Shown in pieces: positions 9,958 through 20,256 of a DNA stretch of 64,000 nucleotides (positions are counted from its first letter, which is position 1; each line of letters begins with the position of its first letter). Made by a program: the position numbers and the translations under genes. The DNA comes from Agromyces larvae (GTDB taxonomy: Bacteria > Actinomycetota > Actinomycetes > Actinomycetales > Microbacteriaceae), in contig NZ_CP094528.1 in the NCBI RefSeq assembly GCF_022811705.1, forward strand, positions 930,001-994,000, written 5' to 3'. Below the pieces are notes generated by a model. The model worked only from the letters and a program-made list of their open reading frames with translations. It was not told the origin of the DNA and did not search any database.

Positions 9958-10716
9958 TCAGGGCACCGCGAGCGCCGCGGCACCGAGGATGCCCGCGTTG
10001 TTGCGATGCTCGGCCGGCACGATCGGCGTGCGCAGGTCGAGCAGCGGCGCGAACTCGTCCCAGTGCTTCGAGACGCCGCCGCCCACCACGAACAGGTCGG
10101 GCGAGAAGAGGAACTCGACGTGCGAGTAGTAGCGCTGCAGGCGCTTCGCCCAGTGCGCCCAGTCGAGCTTCTCGCGTTCCATCGCCGAGTACGCGGCGCG
10201 GCTCTCGGCATCGTGTCCGTCGATCTCGAGGTGCCCGAGCTCGGAGTTCGGGATGAGCACGCCGTCGTGGATGAGCGCCGACCCGATGCCGGTGCCGAGG
10301 GTGGTGAGGATGACCAGCCCCTCCTGGCCCGCGGCCGCGCCGAACCGGATCTCGGCGTAGCCGGCGGCATCCGCGTCGTTGACGAAGTGGATGTCCCGCT
10401 CGAGGACCTCTTCGAACCTGGTCTCGGCGTCCAGCCCGATCCACTTCTTGGAGATGTTCGCCGCCGACAGGGTGCGGCCGCGCTTCACGATCGCGGGGAA
10501 GCACACCCCCACGGGCAGCTTCGCATCGACGCCCGCCACCGCGTCGAGGCGGTCGAGCAGCTCGCGGGCGGTCTCGAGGATGTCCTCGGGCTCACCGCCC
10601 TCGGGCGTGCGGATCTTGATGCGGTCGGAGACGAGTCGGCCGGTGTCGAGATCGACCACCGCCCCCTTGATCCCGGTGCCGCCGATGTCGATGCCGATCG
10701 CCTTCGTGCTCGCCAT
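9958..10716 (-). CDS. ppgK: Polyphosphate glucokinase
   Basis: This ROK-family enzyme phosphorylates glucose using polyphosphate (often also ATP), which is characteristic of actinobacteria. The 252-residue protein has the phosphate-binding motif GIDIGGTGIKGAVVD near residue 8, the NDADAA motif, and the TLGTGIGSALIHDG loop. The PNSELGHLEIDG block is typical of PpgK. A TAGTCT hexamer (10723-10728, minus strand) 6 nt before the ATG indicates a leaderless transcript. It converges on rnpB. Confidence 0.94.
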   Translation of the reverse strand: MASTKAIGIDIGGTGIKGAVVDLDTGRLVSDRIKIRTPEGGEPEDILETARELLDRLDAVAGVDAKLPVGVCFPAIVKRGRTLSAANISKKWIGLDAETRFEEVLERDIHFVNDADAAGYAEIRFGAAAGQEGLVILTTLGTGIGSALIHDGVLIPNSELGHLEIDGHDAESRAAYSAMEREKLDWAHWAKRLQRYYSHVEFLFSPDLFVVGGGVSKHWDEFAPLLDLRTPIVPAEHRNNAGILGAAALAVP

Positions 10717-10722
10717 GGCGCC

Positions 10723-10751
10723 AGACTATCGCGGGAGGTGCGGCGTAGGAT
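10723..10751. promoter_or_regulatory. Back-to-back leaderless promoters between ppgK and a small gene
   Basis: The minus-strand TAGTCT (10723-10728) serves ppgK, and the plus-strand TAGGAT (10746-10751) serves the gene at 10758. Each ends 6 nt from its start codon, so the whole control region between the two genes is only 41 bp. Confidence 0.55.
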
Positions 10752-10757
10752 CGGGCC

Positions 10758-10943
10758 ATGGTCGACGACATCGAACACGCCTACTGGTACAACATGCGCA
10801 CCGGCGAGGTCGAGCACGGTCTGCTGTCGCCCTCGGCCGAGCGGATCGGCCCGTTCCAGACCCGGCCCGAGGCCGAGCGCGCCCTCGAGAAGCTGCGGGA
10901 GAACAGCGCGAAGTGGGCCGAGGAGGACGCGGCCGACGACTGA
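10758..10943 (+). CDS. Small conserved-type actinobacterial protein, unknown function
   Basis: This 61-residue, acidic, soluble protein begins MVDDIEHAYWYNMRTGEVEHG. It contains a W-Y-N motif and an aligned helix (TRPEAERALEKLRENS) that resembles the short SPOR-like or methionine-aminopeptidase-adjacent proteins often annotated in actinobacteria. A TAGGAT hexamer 6 nt upstream supports the start. It ends 9 bp from the convergent panB stop. No function can be assigned. Confidence 0.75.
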   Translation: MVDDIEHAYWYNMRTGEVEHGLLSPSAERIGPFQTRPEAERALEKLRENSAKWAEEDAADD

Positions 10944-10952
10944 ACCGGCCGG

Positions 10953-11807
10953 TCACTCGTAGGAGTGCTCGGGCCCTGGGTAGACGCCGTTCGCGACGTC
11001 GTCGCGCCACTCCTGGGCCGCCGTCGAGAGCACGCCCGCGAGGTCGGCGTACTGCTTCACGAACTTCGGGATGCGCCCGGTCGTGAGCCCGGCCCAGTCG
11101 GTCCACACCAGGAGCTGGCCGTCGCAGTGCGGGCCGGCGCCGACCGAGATCGTCGGGATGTCGAGCGCCTCGGTCACCTGGCGGGCGGCGTCGGACGGAA
11201 CCATCTCCAGCACGACCGCGAACGCCCCGGCCGCCTGCACCGCCTTCGCGTCGGCGAGCAGCTGGGCGACCGCCTCGCCGCGGCCCTGGATGAGATGCCC
11301 GCCCAGCCCGTGCTCGCTCTGCGGGGTGAACCCGATGTGCCCCATCACGGGGATGCCCGACTGCACGATGCGGCGGATCTGCTTGTGGCTGCGCACGCCG
11401 CCCTCGAGCTTCACCGCGTGCGCGCCGGTCTCCTTCATGAACCGCACCGCGGTGTGCAGCGCTTCCTCGGCGCCCGACTCGTACGAGCCGAACGGCATGT
11501 CGGCGATCACGAAGGCTCGGCTCACCGCGCCGGCGACCGCACGGGTGAGGGGGATGAGCTCGTCGACCGTGACCGGCAGGGTGGTGTCGTACCCGAGCAC
11601 ATTGTTGCCCGCCGAGTCGCCGACCAGCAGGAAGTCCACGCCGGCCTCGTCGAAGATGCGGGCCGTGAGCTGGTCGTAGCTCGTCAGGCCGGTGATCTTG
11701 ATGCCGTCGCGTTTCGCGTTCTGGAAGTGTCTGGTTCGCACCCGCTTGACTCCGGCCGCCGCCTTGGCCGCACCGCCGTAAGGGTTCTGTTCGGACTGCT
11801 CTGGCAT
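10953..11807 (-). CDS. panB: 3-methyl-2-oxobutanoate hydroxymethyltransferase
   Basis: This enzyme adds a hydroxymethyl group from methylene-tetrahydrofolate to 2-oxoisovalerate, the first committed step of pantothenate synthesis. The 284-residue TIM-barrel protein has the family motifs LLVGDSAGNNVLGY, ADMPFGSYE, VKLEGG, MGHIGFTPQSEH and ISVGAGPHCDGQLLVW. A CAGACT hexamer (11814-11819, minus strand) lies 6 nt before the ATG. It stands alone here with no panC or panD nearby. Confidence 0.96.
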   Translation of the reverse strand: MPEQSEQNPYGGAAKAAAGVKRVRTRHFQNAKRDGIKITGLTSYDQLTARIFDEAGVDFLLVGDSAGNNVLGYDTTLPVTVDELIPLTRAVAGAVSRAFVIADMPFGSYESGAEEALHTAVRFMKETGAHAVKLEGGVRSHKQIRRIVQSGIPVMGHIGFTPQSEHGLGGHLIQGRGEAVAQLLADAKAVQAAGAFAVVLEMVPSDAARQVTEALDIPTISVGAGPHCDGQLLVWTDWAGLTTGRIPKFVKQYADLAGVLSTAAQEWRDDVANGVYPGPEHSYE

Positions 11808-11930
11808 GGGCTCAGTCTGGCACAGCGGCGAGGGCCGTCCGGCCGGGAACAGCCCGCGTCACGGGCCGCCGCATCACCCGCCGAGCGCTGGTGCGAGCCA
11901 CTACGCTGTGAGGAGCGAGGAAGGGTGTGG

Positions 11931-13268
11931 ATGGACAAGCAGCGGGACTTCGTGCTCCGGACCATCGAGGAGCGAGGCGTCAAGTTCGTGAGGCTCTGGT
12001 TCACCGACGTGGTGGGCACGCTGAAATCGGTCGCGATCGCTCCGGCCGAGGTCGAGGGGGCGTTCGCCGAGGGCATCGGCTTCGACGGCTCGGCGATCGA
12101 GGGGCTGAGCCGCACGTTCGAGTCCGATCTGCTCGCGTTCCCCGACCCGTCGACGTTCCAGATCCTGCCGTGGCGCGGTGAGATCGACCCCACGGCGCGC
12201 ATGTTCTGCGACATCACCACCCCCGACGGCGAGCCGGCCGTCGCGGATCCGCGCAATGTGCTGAAGCGCACGCTCGCGCGGGCGGCCGATCGCGGTTTCA
12301 CCTTCTACACGCACCCCGAGATCGAGTTCTACCTGCTGAAGTCCTCGAAGTACGGCGCCGAGGGCCCGATCCCGGTCGACTCGGCCGGGTACTTCGACAA
12401 CGTGCCCGGCGGCACGGCGCACGACTTCCGTCGTCGCAGCGTGCGGATGCTCGAAGACCTCGGCATCTCGGTCGAGTTCAGCCACCACGAGGCCGGCCCC
12501 GGTCAGAACGAGATCGACCTCCGCTACGCCGATGCGCTCGCGATGGCCGACAACATCATGACGTTCCGCACCGTCGTGAAAGAGGTGGCGATCGAGCAGG
12601 GCGTGTACGCCACGTTCATGCCGAAGCCGTTCTCCGAGCACCCGGGCAGCGGCATGCACACGCACCTGTCGCTGTTCGAGGGCGACCAGAACGCGTTCTA
12701 CGAGGCGGGCGCGCAGTACCAGCTCTCGAAGATCGGCCGGCAGTTCATCGCCGGTCTCCTGAAGCACGCGTGCGAGATCTCGGCGGTGACGAACCAGTTC
12801 GTGAACTCGTACAAGCGGCTCTGGGGCGGGGGAGAGGCGCCGAGCTTCGTGTGCTGGGGCCACAACAATCGCTCCGCGCTGGTTCGCGTGCCCTTGTACA
12901 AGCCGAGCAAGGGGCAGAGCCACCGCGTCGAGTACCGGGCGATCGACTCGGCCGCGAACCCCTACCTCGCGTTCTCGCTGCTGCTCGCGGCCGGCCTGAA
13001 GGGCATCGAAGAGGGCTACGAGCTGCCTCCCGAAGCGGAAGACAACGTCTGGACGCTGAGCGACAGCGAGCGCCGTGCACTCGGGTACAACCCGCTGCCC
13101 GCGAGCCTCGACCACGCGATCGAGTACGTGGAGGAATCCGACCTGGTCGCCGACACGCTCGGCGAGCAGGTGTTCAGCTACGTGCTCGCGAACAAGCGCG
13201 CCGAATGGCGCGACTACCGCTCGCAGGTCACCCCGTTCGAGCTCTCGCGCAATCTCGAGATCCTCTGA
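11931..13268 (+). CDS. glnA2: Glutamine synthetase, type I, GlnA2-like
   Basis: This ATP-dependent glutamate-ammonia ligase has 445 residues, with the beta-grasp N-terminal domain and catalytic motifs FDGSAIEGLSR, HPEIEFYL, HHEAGPGQNEID and PGSGMHTHLS. It lacks the YELP adenylylation Tyr context seen in glnA1 (here EGYELPPEAEDN is followed by an unrelated loop), so it is of the non-adenylylated GSI-alpha kind. A TACGCT hexamer at 11902-11907 and GAGGAAGGG upstream support ATG 11931. It precedes glnE by 10 nt and is probably co-transcribed. I see no GlnR box. Confidence 0.93.
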   Translation: MDKQRDFVLRTIEERGVKFVRLWFTDVVGTLKSVAIAPAEVEGAFAEGIGFDGSAIEGLSRTFESDLLAFPDPSTFQILPWRGEIDPTARMFCDITTPDGEPAVADPRNVLKRTLARAADRGFTFYTHPEIEFYLLKSSKYGAEGPIPVDSAGYFDNVPGGTAHDFRRRSVRMLEDLGISVEFSHHEAGPGQNEIDLRYADALAMADNIMTFRTVVKEVAIEQGVYATFMPKPFSEHPGSGMHTHLSLFEGDQNAFYEAGAQYQLSKIGRQFIAGLLKHACEISAVTNQFVNSYKRLWGGGEAPSFVCWGHNNRSALVRVPLYKPSKGQSHRVEYRAIDSAANPYLAFSLLLAAGLKGIEEGYELPPEAEDNVWTLSDSERRALGYNPLPASLDHAIEYVEESDLVADTLGEQVFSYVLANKRAEWRDYRSQVTPFELSRNLEIL

Positions 13269-13278
13269 CCGCGGCCGG

Positions 13279-16200
13279 ATGACTCGTCAGCTCCCGATGC
13301 TCGGTGCGCTCGTGCGTGCCGGGTTCTCGGAACTCGACCGCGCCGCCGACGAGATCTCGGGTCTGGCCGCCGAGGTCGATGTGCCCGTGGCGGCGCTGCT
13401 CGACGCGTTCGGACACGCCGCCGATCCCGACGAGGCGCTGCACGCAGTGCGTCGACTGCACGATCGGGCCGGCGACCGAGTGGCCGCGCTGCTCGCCGAG
13501 CCCGAGTCCGCCGCACGCACTGCGGCGCTCATCGGAGCATCCCGGGGCTTCGCCGACTTCTTCCAGCGCAACCCGTCCGAACTCGACCTGCTGCGCCGGG
13601 CGCCGGCCCGGCCGCTCACGCAGGCCGAGGCATCCGCCGTGCTCGGCGAAGCCGTCGACGCCGTATTCGCGGCGCCCGACGCGACCGACGAGCGCGCGGC
13701 CCGCGCGCTGCGCGTGCGGTACCGGCGGCTGCTCGCGGGCATCGCGGTGTGGGACCTCACCCGGGCGAACTCGATCGACGCCGTGGACACGGTCGCCGCC
13801 GGGCTGGCCGATCTCGCCGGCGCGGCGCTCGACGCGGCGATCGCCGTCGCCCGCCATTCGATCGCGGGCGGAGCATCCGAGCCGGCCGCACCCGGCAGGT
13901 TCCCCGCCGCCCACGTGGAGGCCACCCGGCTCGCCGTGATCGGCATGGGCAAGGCCGGTGCGCGCGAACTCAACTACGTGAGCGACGTCGACGTCATCTT
14001 CGTCGGCGAATCCCGCGACGACGAGGTCGTCTCCTCGGCGCGCGCCATCGAGATCGCCACCCGCCTGGCCATCGTCGCGATGCGCGCGATCGCCGAGCCC
14101 GGCATCGAGCCGCCGCTCTGGGAAGTCGACCCCAACCTGCGGCCCGAGGGCAAGGACGGCGCGCTCGTGCGCACGCTCGACTCTCACCTCCAGTACTACG
14201 ACCGGTGGGCCAAGAGCTGGGAGTTCCAGGCGCTGCTGAAGGCGCGTCCGCTCGCCGGCGACCGCGCGCTCGGCGAGGCGTACTGCGCCGGCGTCGCCCC
14301 GAAGGTCTGGTCGAGCTCGTCGCGCGACGGGTTCGTCGAGTCGGTGCAGCGCATGCGCGAACGCGTCACCGAGCACATCCCGCCCGCCGAGGTCGAGCGG
14401 CAGGTCAAGCTCGGGCCCGGCGGGCTGCGCGACATCGAGTTCACCGTGCAGCTGCTGCAGCTCGTGCACGGCGCGACCGACCCCGCCATCCGACAGGCCG
14501 GCACGCTGCCCGCGCTCGGCGCTCTCGCGGACGCCGGGTACGTGGGTCGCGAGGAGGCGGCCGAGTTCGCGCTCGACTACCGGCTGCTCCGGGTGCTCGA
14601 GCATCGGCTTCAGCTCGCCCGGCTGCGCCGGACGCACCTGATGCCGACGGATGACGCGGAGACGCGCTCGATCGCGCGCGCCAGCGGGCTCGCGCGCACC
14701 GCCGAAGAGTTGATCGAACGCTGGCAGGCGACCAAGCAGCGCGTCCGCGGGCTGCACGAACGCCTGTTCTACCGGCCGCTGCTGTCCGCGGTCGCCGCAC
14801 TGCCGGCCGGCGGCCTCGAACTCACGAGCGAGCAAGCCGAGGCCAGACTCGCCGCGATCGGGTTCCGCGACCCGCGCGGCGCCCTGGCGCACCTCGCCGC
14901 GCTCACCGCGGGGGTTTCGCGACGCGCGACGATACAACGGCACCTGCTGCCCGTGCTCATCTCATGGTTCGCCGACGGCGCCGACCCCGACTACGGGCTG
15001 CTCGCGTTCCGTCGCCTGAGCGACGCACTCGGCACAACGCACTGGTACCTTCGGCTGCTGCGCGATTCGTCGGATGCGGCGATGCGACTGACCCGAGTGC
15101 TCTCGGGCTCCAGATTCGCGGGCGAACTGCTGGAGCGCGCCCCCGAGGCGGTCGCCTGGCTCGAAGACCTCGACGAGCTGCGTCCCCGACCGCTCGCGGC
15201 GCTGCGCGACGAGACGCGCGCGGTGCTCACCCGCCACGCCGATGCGGATGCCGCGGCGAAGGTGCTGCGCGCCGTCCGCCGCCGGGAGGTGCTGCGGCTC
15301 GCCCTGTCGGCGATCCTCGACGTCTGCACGGTGGAGGAGCTCGGGCGCGGGCTGAGCGACGTGACCGAGAACCACATCGCGGGGCTCGTCGAGGCGATCC
15401 GGCGCGACGGCATCGGCGGGCTCGAGTTCGCGGTCATCGGCATGGGCCGGTTCGGCGGGCGGGAGCTCGGCATCAGCTCGGACGCCGACATCATCTACGT
15501 CTACCGCGCGGTGGAGGTCGACGGCGATGCCGCCGCACGCGAGGCGTTGCGCATCGTCGCCGAACTCGGTCGGCTCAGCACGGATGCGAGACTCCCGTTC
15601 GAACTCGACGCCGACCTCCGCCCCGAGGGCAAGAACGGGGTGGTCGCGCGGTCGCTCGAGGCGTACCGCGCCTACTATGCGCGGTGGTCGCTGACCTGGG
15701 AGGCGCAGGCGCTCCTCCGGGCACGCGGGGTCGCCGGTGATCACGCCCTCATCGCCGAGTTCACCGAGCTCGCCGACGAGATCCGCTACCCCGTCGCGAT
15801 CTCCGAACGCGACATCCGCGAGGTGAAACGCATCAAGGCCCGAGTCGAGAACGAGCGACTGCCGCAGGCGGCCGACCCGGCGCGGCATCTGAAACTCGGC
15901 CGCGGGTCGCTGAGCGACGTCGAGTGGTTCGTGCAGCTGCTGCAGCTCCAGCACGCGTCGCGGGTCCCCGAGCTGCGCACGACGTCGACGCTCGACGCAC
16001 TCGACCGGGCGCTCGAGGCCGGGCTCGTCACCGCAGCCGACGCGCGCGCACTCCGCGAGGCGTGGGTGTTCGCCTCGCGCGCGAGATCCGCGTTGACCCT
16101 CTGGCTCGACCGCACGACCGACGTGCTGCCGGTCGACCGGGTGCAGCTCGAGGGCGTCGCCCGCATCATGGGCTACCCGCCCGGATCCGCGTCGCAGCTC

Positions 16201-16290
16201 GAACACGACTACCTCGGCGTCACCCGGCGCGCGCGGGCGGTGTTCGAGCGGGAGTTCTACGGCACCACGCCGCGGCCGGCGCGCGGCTGA
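13279..16290 (+). CDS. glnE: Glutamine synthetase adenylyltransferase/deadenylylase
   Basis: This bifunctional enzyme adds AMP to, and removes it from, the regulatory tyrosine of adenylylated glutamine synthetase. The 1003-residue protein has two nucleotidyltransferase domains, each with G-x-G-x(2)-G-x(2)-E-L...S-D-x-D: IGMGKAGARELNYVSDVD near residue 220 (deadenylylation) and IGMGRFGGRELGISSDAD near 720 (adenylylation), with GlnD-type helical domains between. The start is 10 nt after glnA2. Its substrate is presumably GlnA1, encoded convergently right after it. Confidence 0.95.
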   Translation: MTRQLPMLGALVRAGFSELDRAADEISGLAAEVDVPVAALLDAFGHAADPDEALHAVRRLHDRAGDRVAALLAEPESAARTAALIGASRGFADFFQRNPSELDLLRRAPARPLTQAEASAVLGEAVDAVFAAPDATDERAARALRVRYRRLLAGIAVWDLTRANSIDAVDTVAAGLADLAGAALDAAIAVARHSIAGGASEPAAPGRFPAAHVEATRLAVIGMGKAGARELNYVSDVDVIFVGESRDDEVVSSARAIEIATRLAIVAMRAIAEPGIEPPLWEVDPNLRPEGKDGALVRTLDSHLQYYDRWAKSWEFQALLKARPLAGDRALGEAYCAGVAPKVWSSSSRDGFVESVQRMRERVTEHIPPAEVERQVKLGPGGLRDIEFTVQLLQLVHGATDPAIRQAGTLPALGALADAGYVGREEAAEFALDYRLLRVLEHRLQLARLRRTHLMPTDDAETRSIARASGLARTAEELIERWQATKQRVRGLHERLFYRPLLSAVAALPAGGLELTSEQAEARLAAIGFRDPRGALAHLAALTAGVSRRATIQRHLLPVLISWFADGADPDYGLLAFRRLSDALGTTHWYLRLLRDSSDAAMRLTRVLSGSRFAGELLERAPEAVAWLEDLDELRPRPLAALRDETRAVLTRHADADAAAKVLRAVRRREVLRLALSAILDVCTVEELGRGLSDVTENHIAGLVEAIRRDGIGGLEFAVIGMGRFGGRELGISSDADIIYVYRAVEVDGDAAAREALRIVAELGRLSTDARLPFELDADLRPEGKNGVVARSLEAYRAYYARWSLTWEAQALLRARGVAGDHALIAEFTELADEIRYPVAISERDIREVKRIKARVENERLPQAADPARHLKLGRGSLSDVEWFVQLLQLQHASRVPELRTTSTLDALDRALEAGLVTAADARALREAWVFASRARSALTLWLDRTTDVLPVDRVQLEGVARIMGYPPGSASQLEHDYLGVTRRARAVFEREFYGTTPRPARG

Positions 16291-16358
16291 CCCTGCGTTC
16301 CGCCGGCGGCCACGGGCATCGCGGGGCAGGAACGCGTGTTCGCCCGCCGGGAACGGGA

Positions 16359-16392
16359 GCGGGGCCGCACCGCCGAAGCGATGCGGCCCCGC
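16359..16392. terminator. Bidirectional terminator hairpin between glnE and glnA1
   Basis: GCGGGGCCGCA pairs perfectly with TGCGGCCCCGC (11 bp) around a 12-nt loop. It lies between the two convergent stop codons. No T-tract is present on either side. Confidence 0.75.
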
Positions 16393-16416
16393 GGGGGACT
16401 GCAGGGGGCAGCCGGG

Positions 16417-17841
<1,425 letters not shown>

Positions 17842-17917
17842 GTGACGACACTCTCCAGGGCGACGGGTTGTGGCGACGGGCGCTTTGCTCGGCCGCTACC
17901 GACCGTACTGAGGGGCG

Positions 17918-17955
17918 GTTTCCCGACCGTGACGCGATTGTTTCGACCGTGTTAC
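17918..17955 (-). promoter_or_regulatory. GlnR-type operator upstream of glnA1
   Basis: Read on the minus strand it is GTAAC-n6-GAAAC-n6-GTCAC-n6-GAAAC, all four half-sites matching the actinobacterial GlnR consensus (GTnAC-n6-GaAAC twice) with exact 6-nt spacers. Half-sites are at 17951-17955, 17940-17944, 17929-17933 and 17918-17922. A possible -10 (TACGGT) follows at 17902-17907. The upstream edge reaches the region of the divergent promoter at 17970. Confidence 0.85.
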
Positions 17956-17981
17956 GCCGCACCGGAACGTAGAATCATCGG

Positions 17982-18416
17982 GTGCCAGACTCCCCACCGA
18001 CCACCTTCGGCGATCTCGAACCCAGTCGTTGGCCGGGTGAGCGGCTCGGGCTTCCGAACACGGGGCGGGGTTCGGTGGGCCGCGTCGGCCGCCGGCTCGG
18101 CGCGATTCTCGTCGACTGGCTGATCGCGAACCTGATCGCGCTCTTCTTCGGCCCGTACACCTCGACCGCGCAGACCATCGCGACGTTGGCGATCTTCGCG
18201 CTGATGCAGGTGCTGTTCATCCCGACGATCGGCGGCAGCGTCGGTCACCGGCTGTTCGGGCTCCAGCTCGTGCCGCTGGCGGGCGGCTGGATCGGCCCGT
18301 GGCGGCCCGTCGTGCGCACCCTGCTGCTGGTCGTCGTGCTGCCGGCGCTCGTCTGGGATTCCGACCAGCGCGGCTTCCACGACAAGGTCGCCGGCACGGT
18401 GCTCATCCGGCGCTGA
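17982..18416 (+). CDS. RDD family membrane protein
   Basis: This 144-residue protein has the RDD-domain signature: GRRLGAILVDWLIANLIALFF as the first membrane helix with the R and D residues, a second helix near residue 60, and the end motif WDSDQRGFHDKVAGTVLI. Three hydrophobic segments are visible. A TAGAAT hexamer (17970-17975) ends 6 nt before the GTG, so it is probably leaderless. It is divergent from glnA1, and its control region abuts the GlnR operator. A transport role is suspected for the family but unproven. Confidence 0.85.
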   Translation: MPDSPPTTFGDLEPSRWPGERLGLPNTGRGSVGRVGRRLGAILVDWLIANLIALFFGPYTSTAQTIATLAIFALMQVLFIPTIGGSVGHRLFGLQLVPLAGGWIGPWRPVVRTLLLVVVLPALVWDSDQRGFHDKVAGTVLIRR

Positions 18417-18429
18417 CGAGCACACGAGA

Positions 18430-18455
18430 ACGGGACATCCGATGGGATGCCCCGT
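18430..18455. terminator. Hairpin between convergent RDD and DUF4191 genes
   Basis: ACGGGaCATCC pairs with GGATGcCCCGT (10 pairs, one mismatch) around a 4-nt loop. It starts 13 nt after the RDD gene stop. No T-tract is seen. Confidence 0.6.
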
Positions 18456-18485
18456 GCTCACGTGTTCGGAGGCTGCCCGCGCCGA

Positions 18486-19199
18486 TCAGCGCATGCGACC
18501 GCGCTGCGGGCGGGCCTTCATCGGGTCGATGCCCTTGGGGATCGGCAGCGACGACTGCAGCGAGTTCAGCCGATTGGACACGGCGAGGACCTCGGGCTTG
18601 GTCAGCGTGCGCTTGGTCTTGCGCAGCGTCGCGGCGAGACGGTGCAGTGCGACATCGCCCTCGTCGTGGCCCACCGAGAGCAGCGTGATCGGCACGTTCG
18701 GCAGCACGCGGGCGACCTTGCGCTGCTCGTCCTCGAGCATGCGACGGGTGCGCGACGCGGGGCCCTCGCTGATCAGCACGACGCCACCACGGCCGACCGC
18801 GCGGTAGACCGCGTCCTGCGTCTTGCCGTTGACGGCGACCGGCATCTCGTTGCCCATCCAGCCGCCGCGGAGCCCGCCGCGCAACACCGCCCCGACCGCG
18901 CCGGGCTGACCGTCGATCTGCGAGTACGCCGCACGCTCGGCACGGCGCCCGAGGATGATCATCGCGATGAGCAGGCCCGCCAGCACACCGGCGACCACCC
19001 AGAGGGTGATGGTGAGGCCGTTGCCGCTGCTCAGCCACAGTGCGAGGGCGAGCGCGACCGCGACCGGTGCGAGGAAGCCGAGCAGCATGAGCCAGGGCGC
19101 CGTCGTGTCGTAGCGGCGGGTCATCTGGAAGACCTGCCACATCTGCTTCAGGCGGCCGGGCTCCTTGGGGGCGGACGCGGAGTCCTTGGTGCGTGCCAT
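18486..19199 (-). CDS. DUF4191 family membrane protein
   Basis: This 237-residue protein has a basic N-terminus, two closely spaced membrane helices at about residues 32-52 and 56-80, and a long cytoplasmic C-terminal domain that ends in a basic tail (GIDPMKARPQRGRMR). This matches the actinobacterial DUF4191 family, usually located beside lipA/lipB as here. TATCCT (19207-19212, minus strand) lies 7 nt before the ATG, supporting this start over an upstream in-frame ATG. Function is unknown. Confidence 0.85.
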   Translation of the reverse strand: MARTKDSASAPKEPGRLKQMWQVFQMTRRYDTTAPWLMLLGFLAPVAVALALALWLSSGNGLTITLWVVAGVLAGLLIAMIILGRRAERAAYSQIDGQPGAVGAVLRGGLRGGWMGNEMPVAVNGKTQDAVYRAVGRGGVVLISEGPASRTRRMLEDEQRKVARVLPNVPITLLSVGHDEGDVALHRLAATLRKTKRTLTKPEVLAVSNRLNSLQSSLPIPKGIDPMKARPQRGRMR

Positions 19200-19269
19200 G
19201 CCGTCTAGGATACCGGCGGCCGGGACCGTCGCGGACCGCGGTGCGCGCCGCGGACGGCCCCGGCCCGGG

Positions 19270-20256
19270 TCATCCGACCGCCTGCGCGAACCCGCGCGAA
19301 TCCTCGGCGAGGTGTGCGAGTCCGGCGGGCAGTTCACGGCCCTTCGCGCGCATCGACTGCGCCCAGAGCCGTCCGGCCCGGTACGACGATCTGACCAGCG
19401 GCCCGGCGAGCACGCCGAGGAATCCGATCTGCTCGGCCTCGGCCTTCAGCTCGACGAACTCCTCGGGCCGAACCCAGCGTGCGACCGGCAGGTGCCGCGG
19501 GCTCGGACGCAGGTACTGCGTGATCGTGATGATGTCCGTGCCGGCGTCGTGCAGGTCGCGAAGGGCCTGCGAGATCTCGTGCCGCTCCTCGCCCATGCCG
19601 AGGATGAGGTTCGACTTCGTGATCAGACCGGCGTCCCGCCCGGCGGTCAGCACGCCGAGGGACCGGTCGTAGCGGAACGCCGGACGGATCCGCTTGAAGA
19701 TGCGCGGCACCGTCTCCACGTTGTGCGCGAAGACCTCGGGACGCGCGTCGAACACCTGAGCGAGGTGCTCGGGCCGGCCCGAGAAGTCGGGCACCAGGAT
19801 CTCCACCCCGGTGCCGGGGGACTGCCGGTGGATCTCCCGGATCGTCTCGGCGTACAGCCACGCGCCCTCGTCGGGCAGGTCGTCGCGCGCGACACCGGTC
19901 ACCGTCGAGTACCGCAGCCGCATGCGCACCACCGATTCGGCCACTCGGCGCGGCTCGTCGACGTCGTACTCGGCCGGCTTGCCGGTGTCGATCTGGCAGA
20001 AGTCGCACCGCCGCGTGCACTGCGAACCGCCGATCAGGAACGTCGCCTCGCGGTCCTCCCAGCACTCGTAGATGTTCGGGCAGCCGGCCTCCTGGCACAC
20101 CGTGTGGAGCTCCTCGCTCTTCACCAGCGCGTGCAGCTCGCGGAACTCGGGCCCCATCCTGGCGCGCGTCTTGATCCACTCGGGTTTGCGTTCGATCGGG
20201 GTCTGCGCGTTGCGGACCTCGAGGCGGAGCATCCGCCGTCCATCGGGTGCGCTCAT
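19270..20256 (-). CDS. lipA: Lipoyl synthase (radical SAM)
   Basis: This enzyme inserts two sulfur atoms into protein-bound octanoyl groups to form lipoate. The 328-residue protein has both cluster motifs: the auxiliary cluster [12 protein letters not shown] near residue 54 and the radical-[11 protein letters not shown] near residue 79. The ATG overlaps the lipB stop by 4 nt, so the two are translationally coupled. Its substrates encoded nearby include the lipoyl domain of the E2 acyltransferase at 22619-24199. Confidence 0.97.
   Translation of the reverse strand: MSAPDGRRMLRLEVRNAQTPIERKPEWIKTRARMGPEFRELHALVKSEELHTVCQEAGCPNIYECWEDREATFLIGGSQCTRRCDFCQIDTGKPAEYDVDEPRRVAESVVRMRLRYSTVTGVARDDLPDEGAWLYAETIREIHRQSPGTGVEILVPDFSGRPEHLAQVFDARPEVFAHNVETVPRIFKRIRPAFRYDRSLGVLTAGRDAGLITKSNLILGMGEERHEISQALRDLHDAGTDIITITQYLRPSPRHLPVARWVRPEEFVELKAEAEQIGFLGVLAGPLVRSSYRAGRLWAQSMRAKGRELPAGLAHLAEDSRGFAQAVG

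Noticed and set aside
11820-11930. GlnR box upstream of glnA2
   Set aside because: Isolated GTCAC and ATCAC words occur, but no GAAAC partners with 6-nt spacing.
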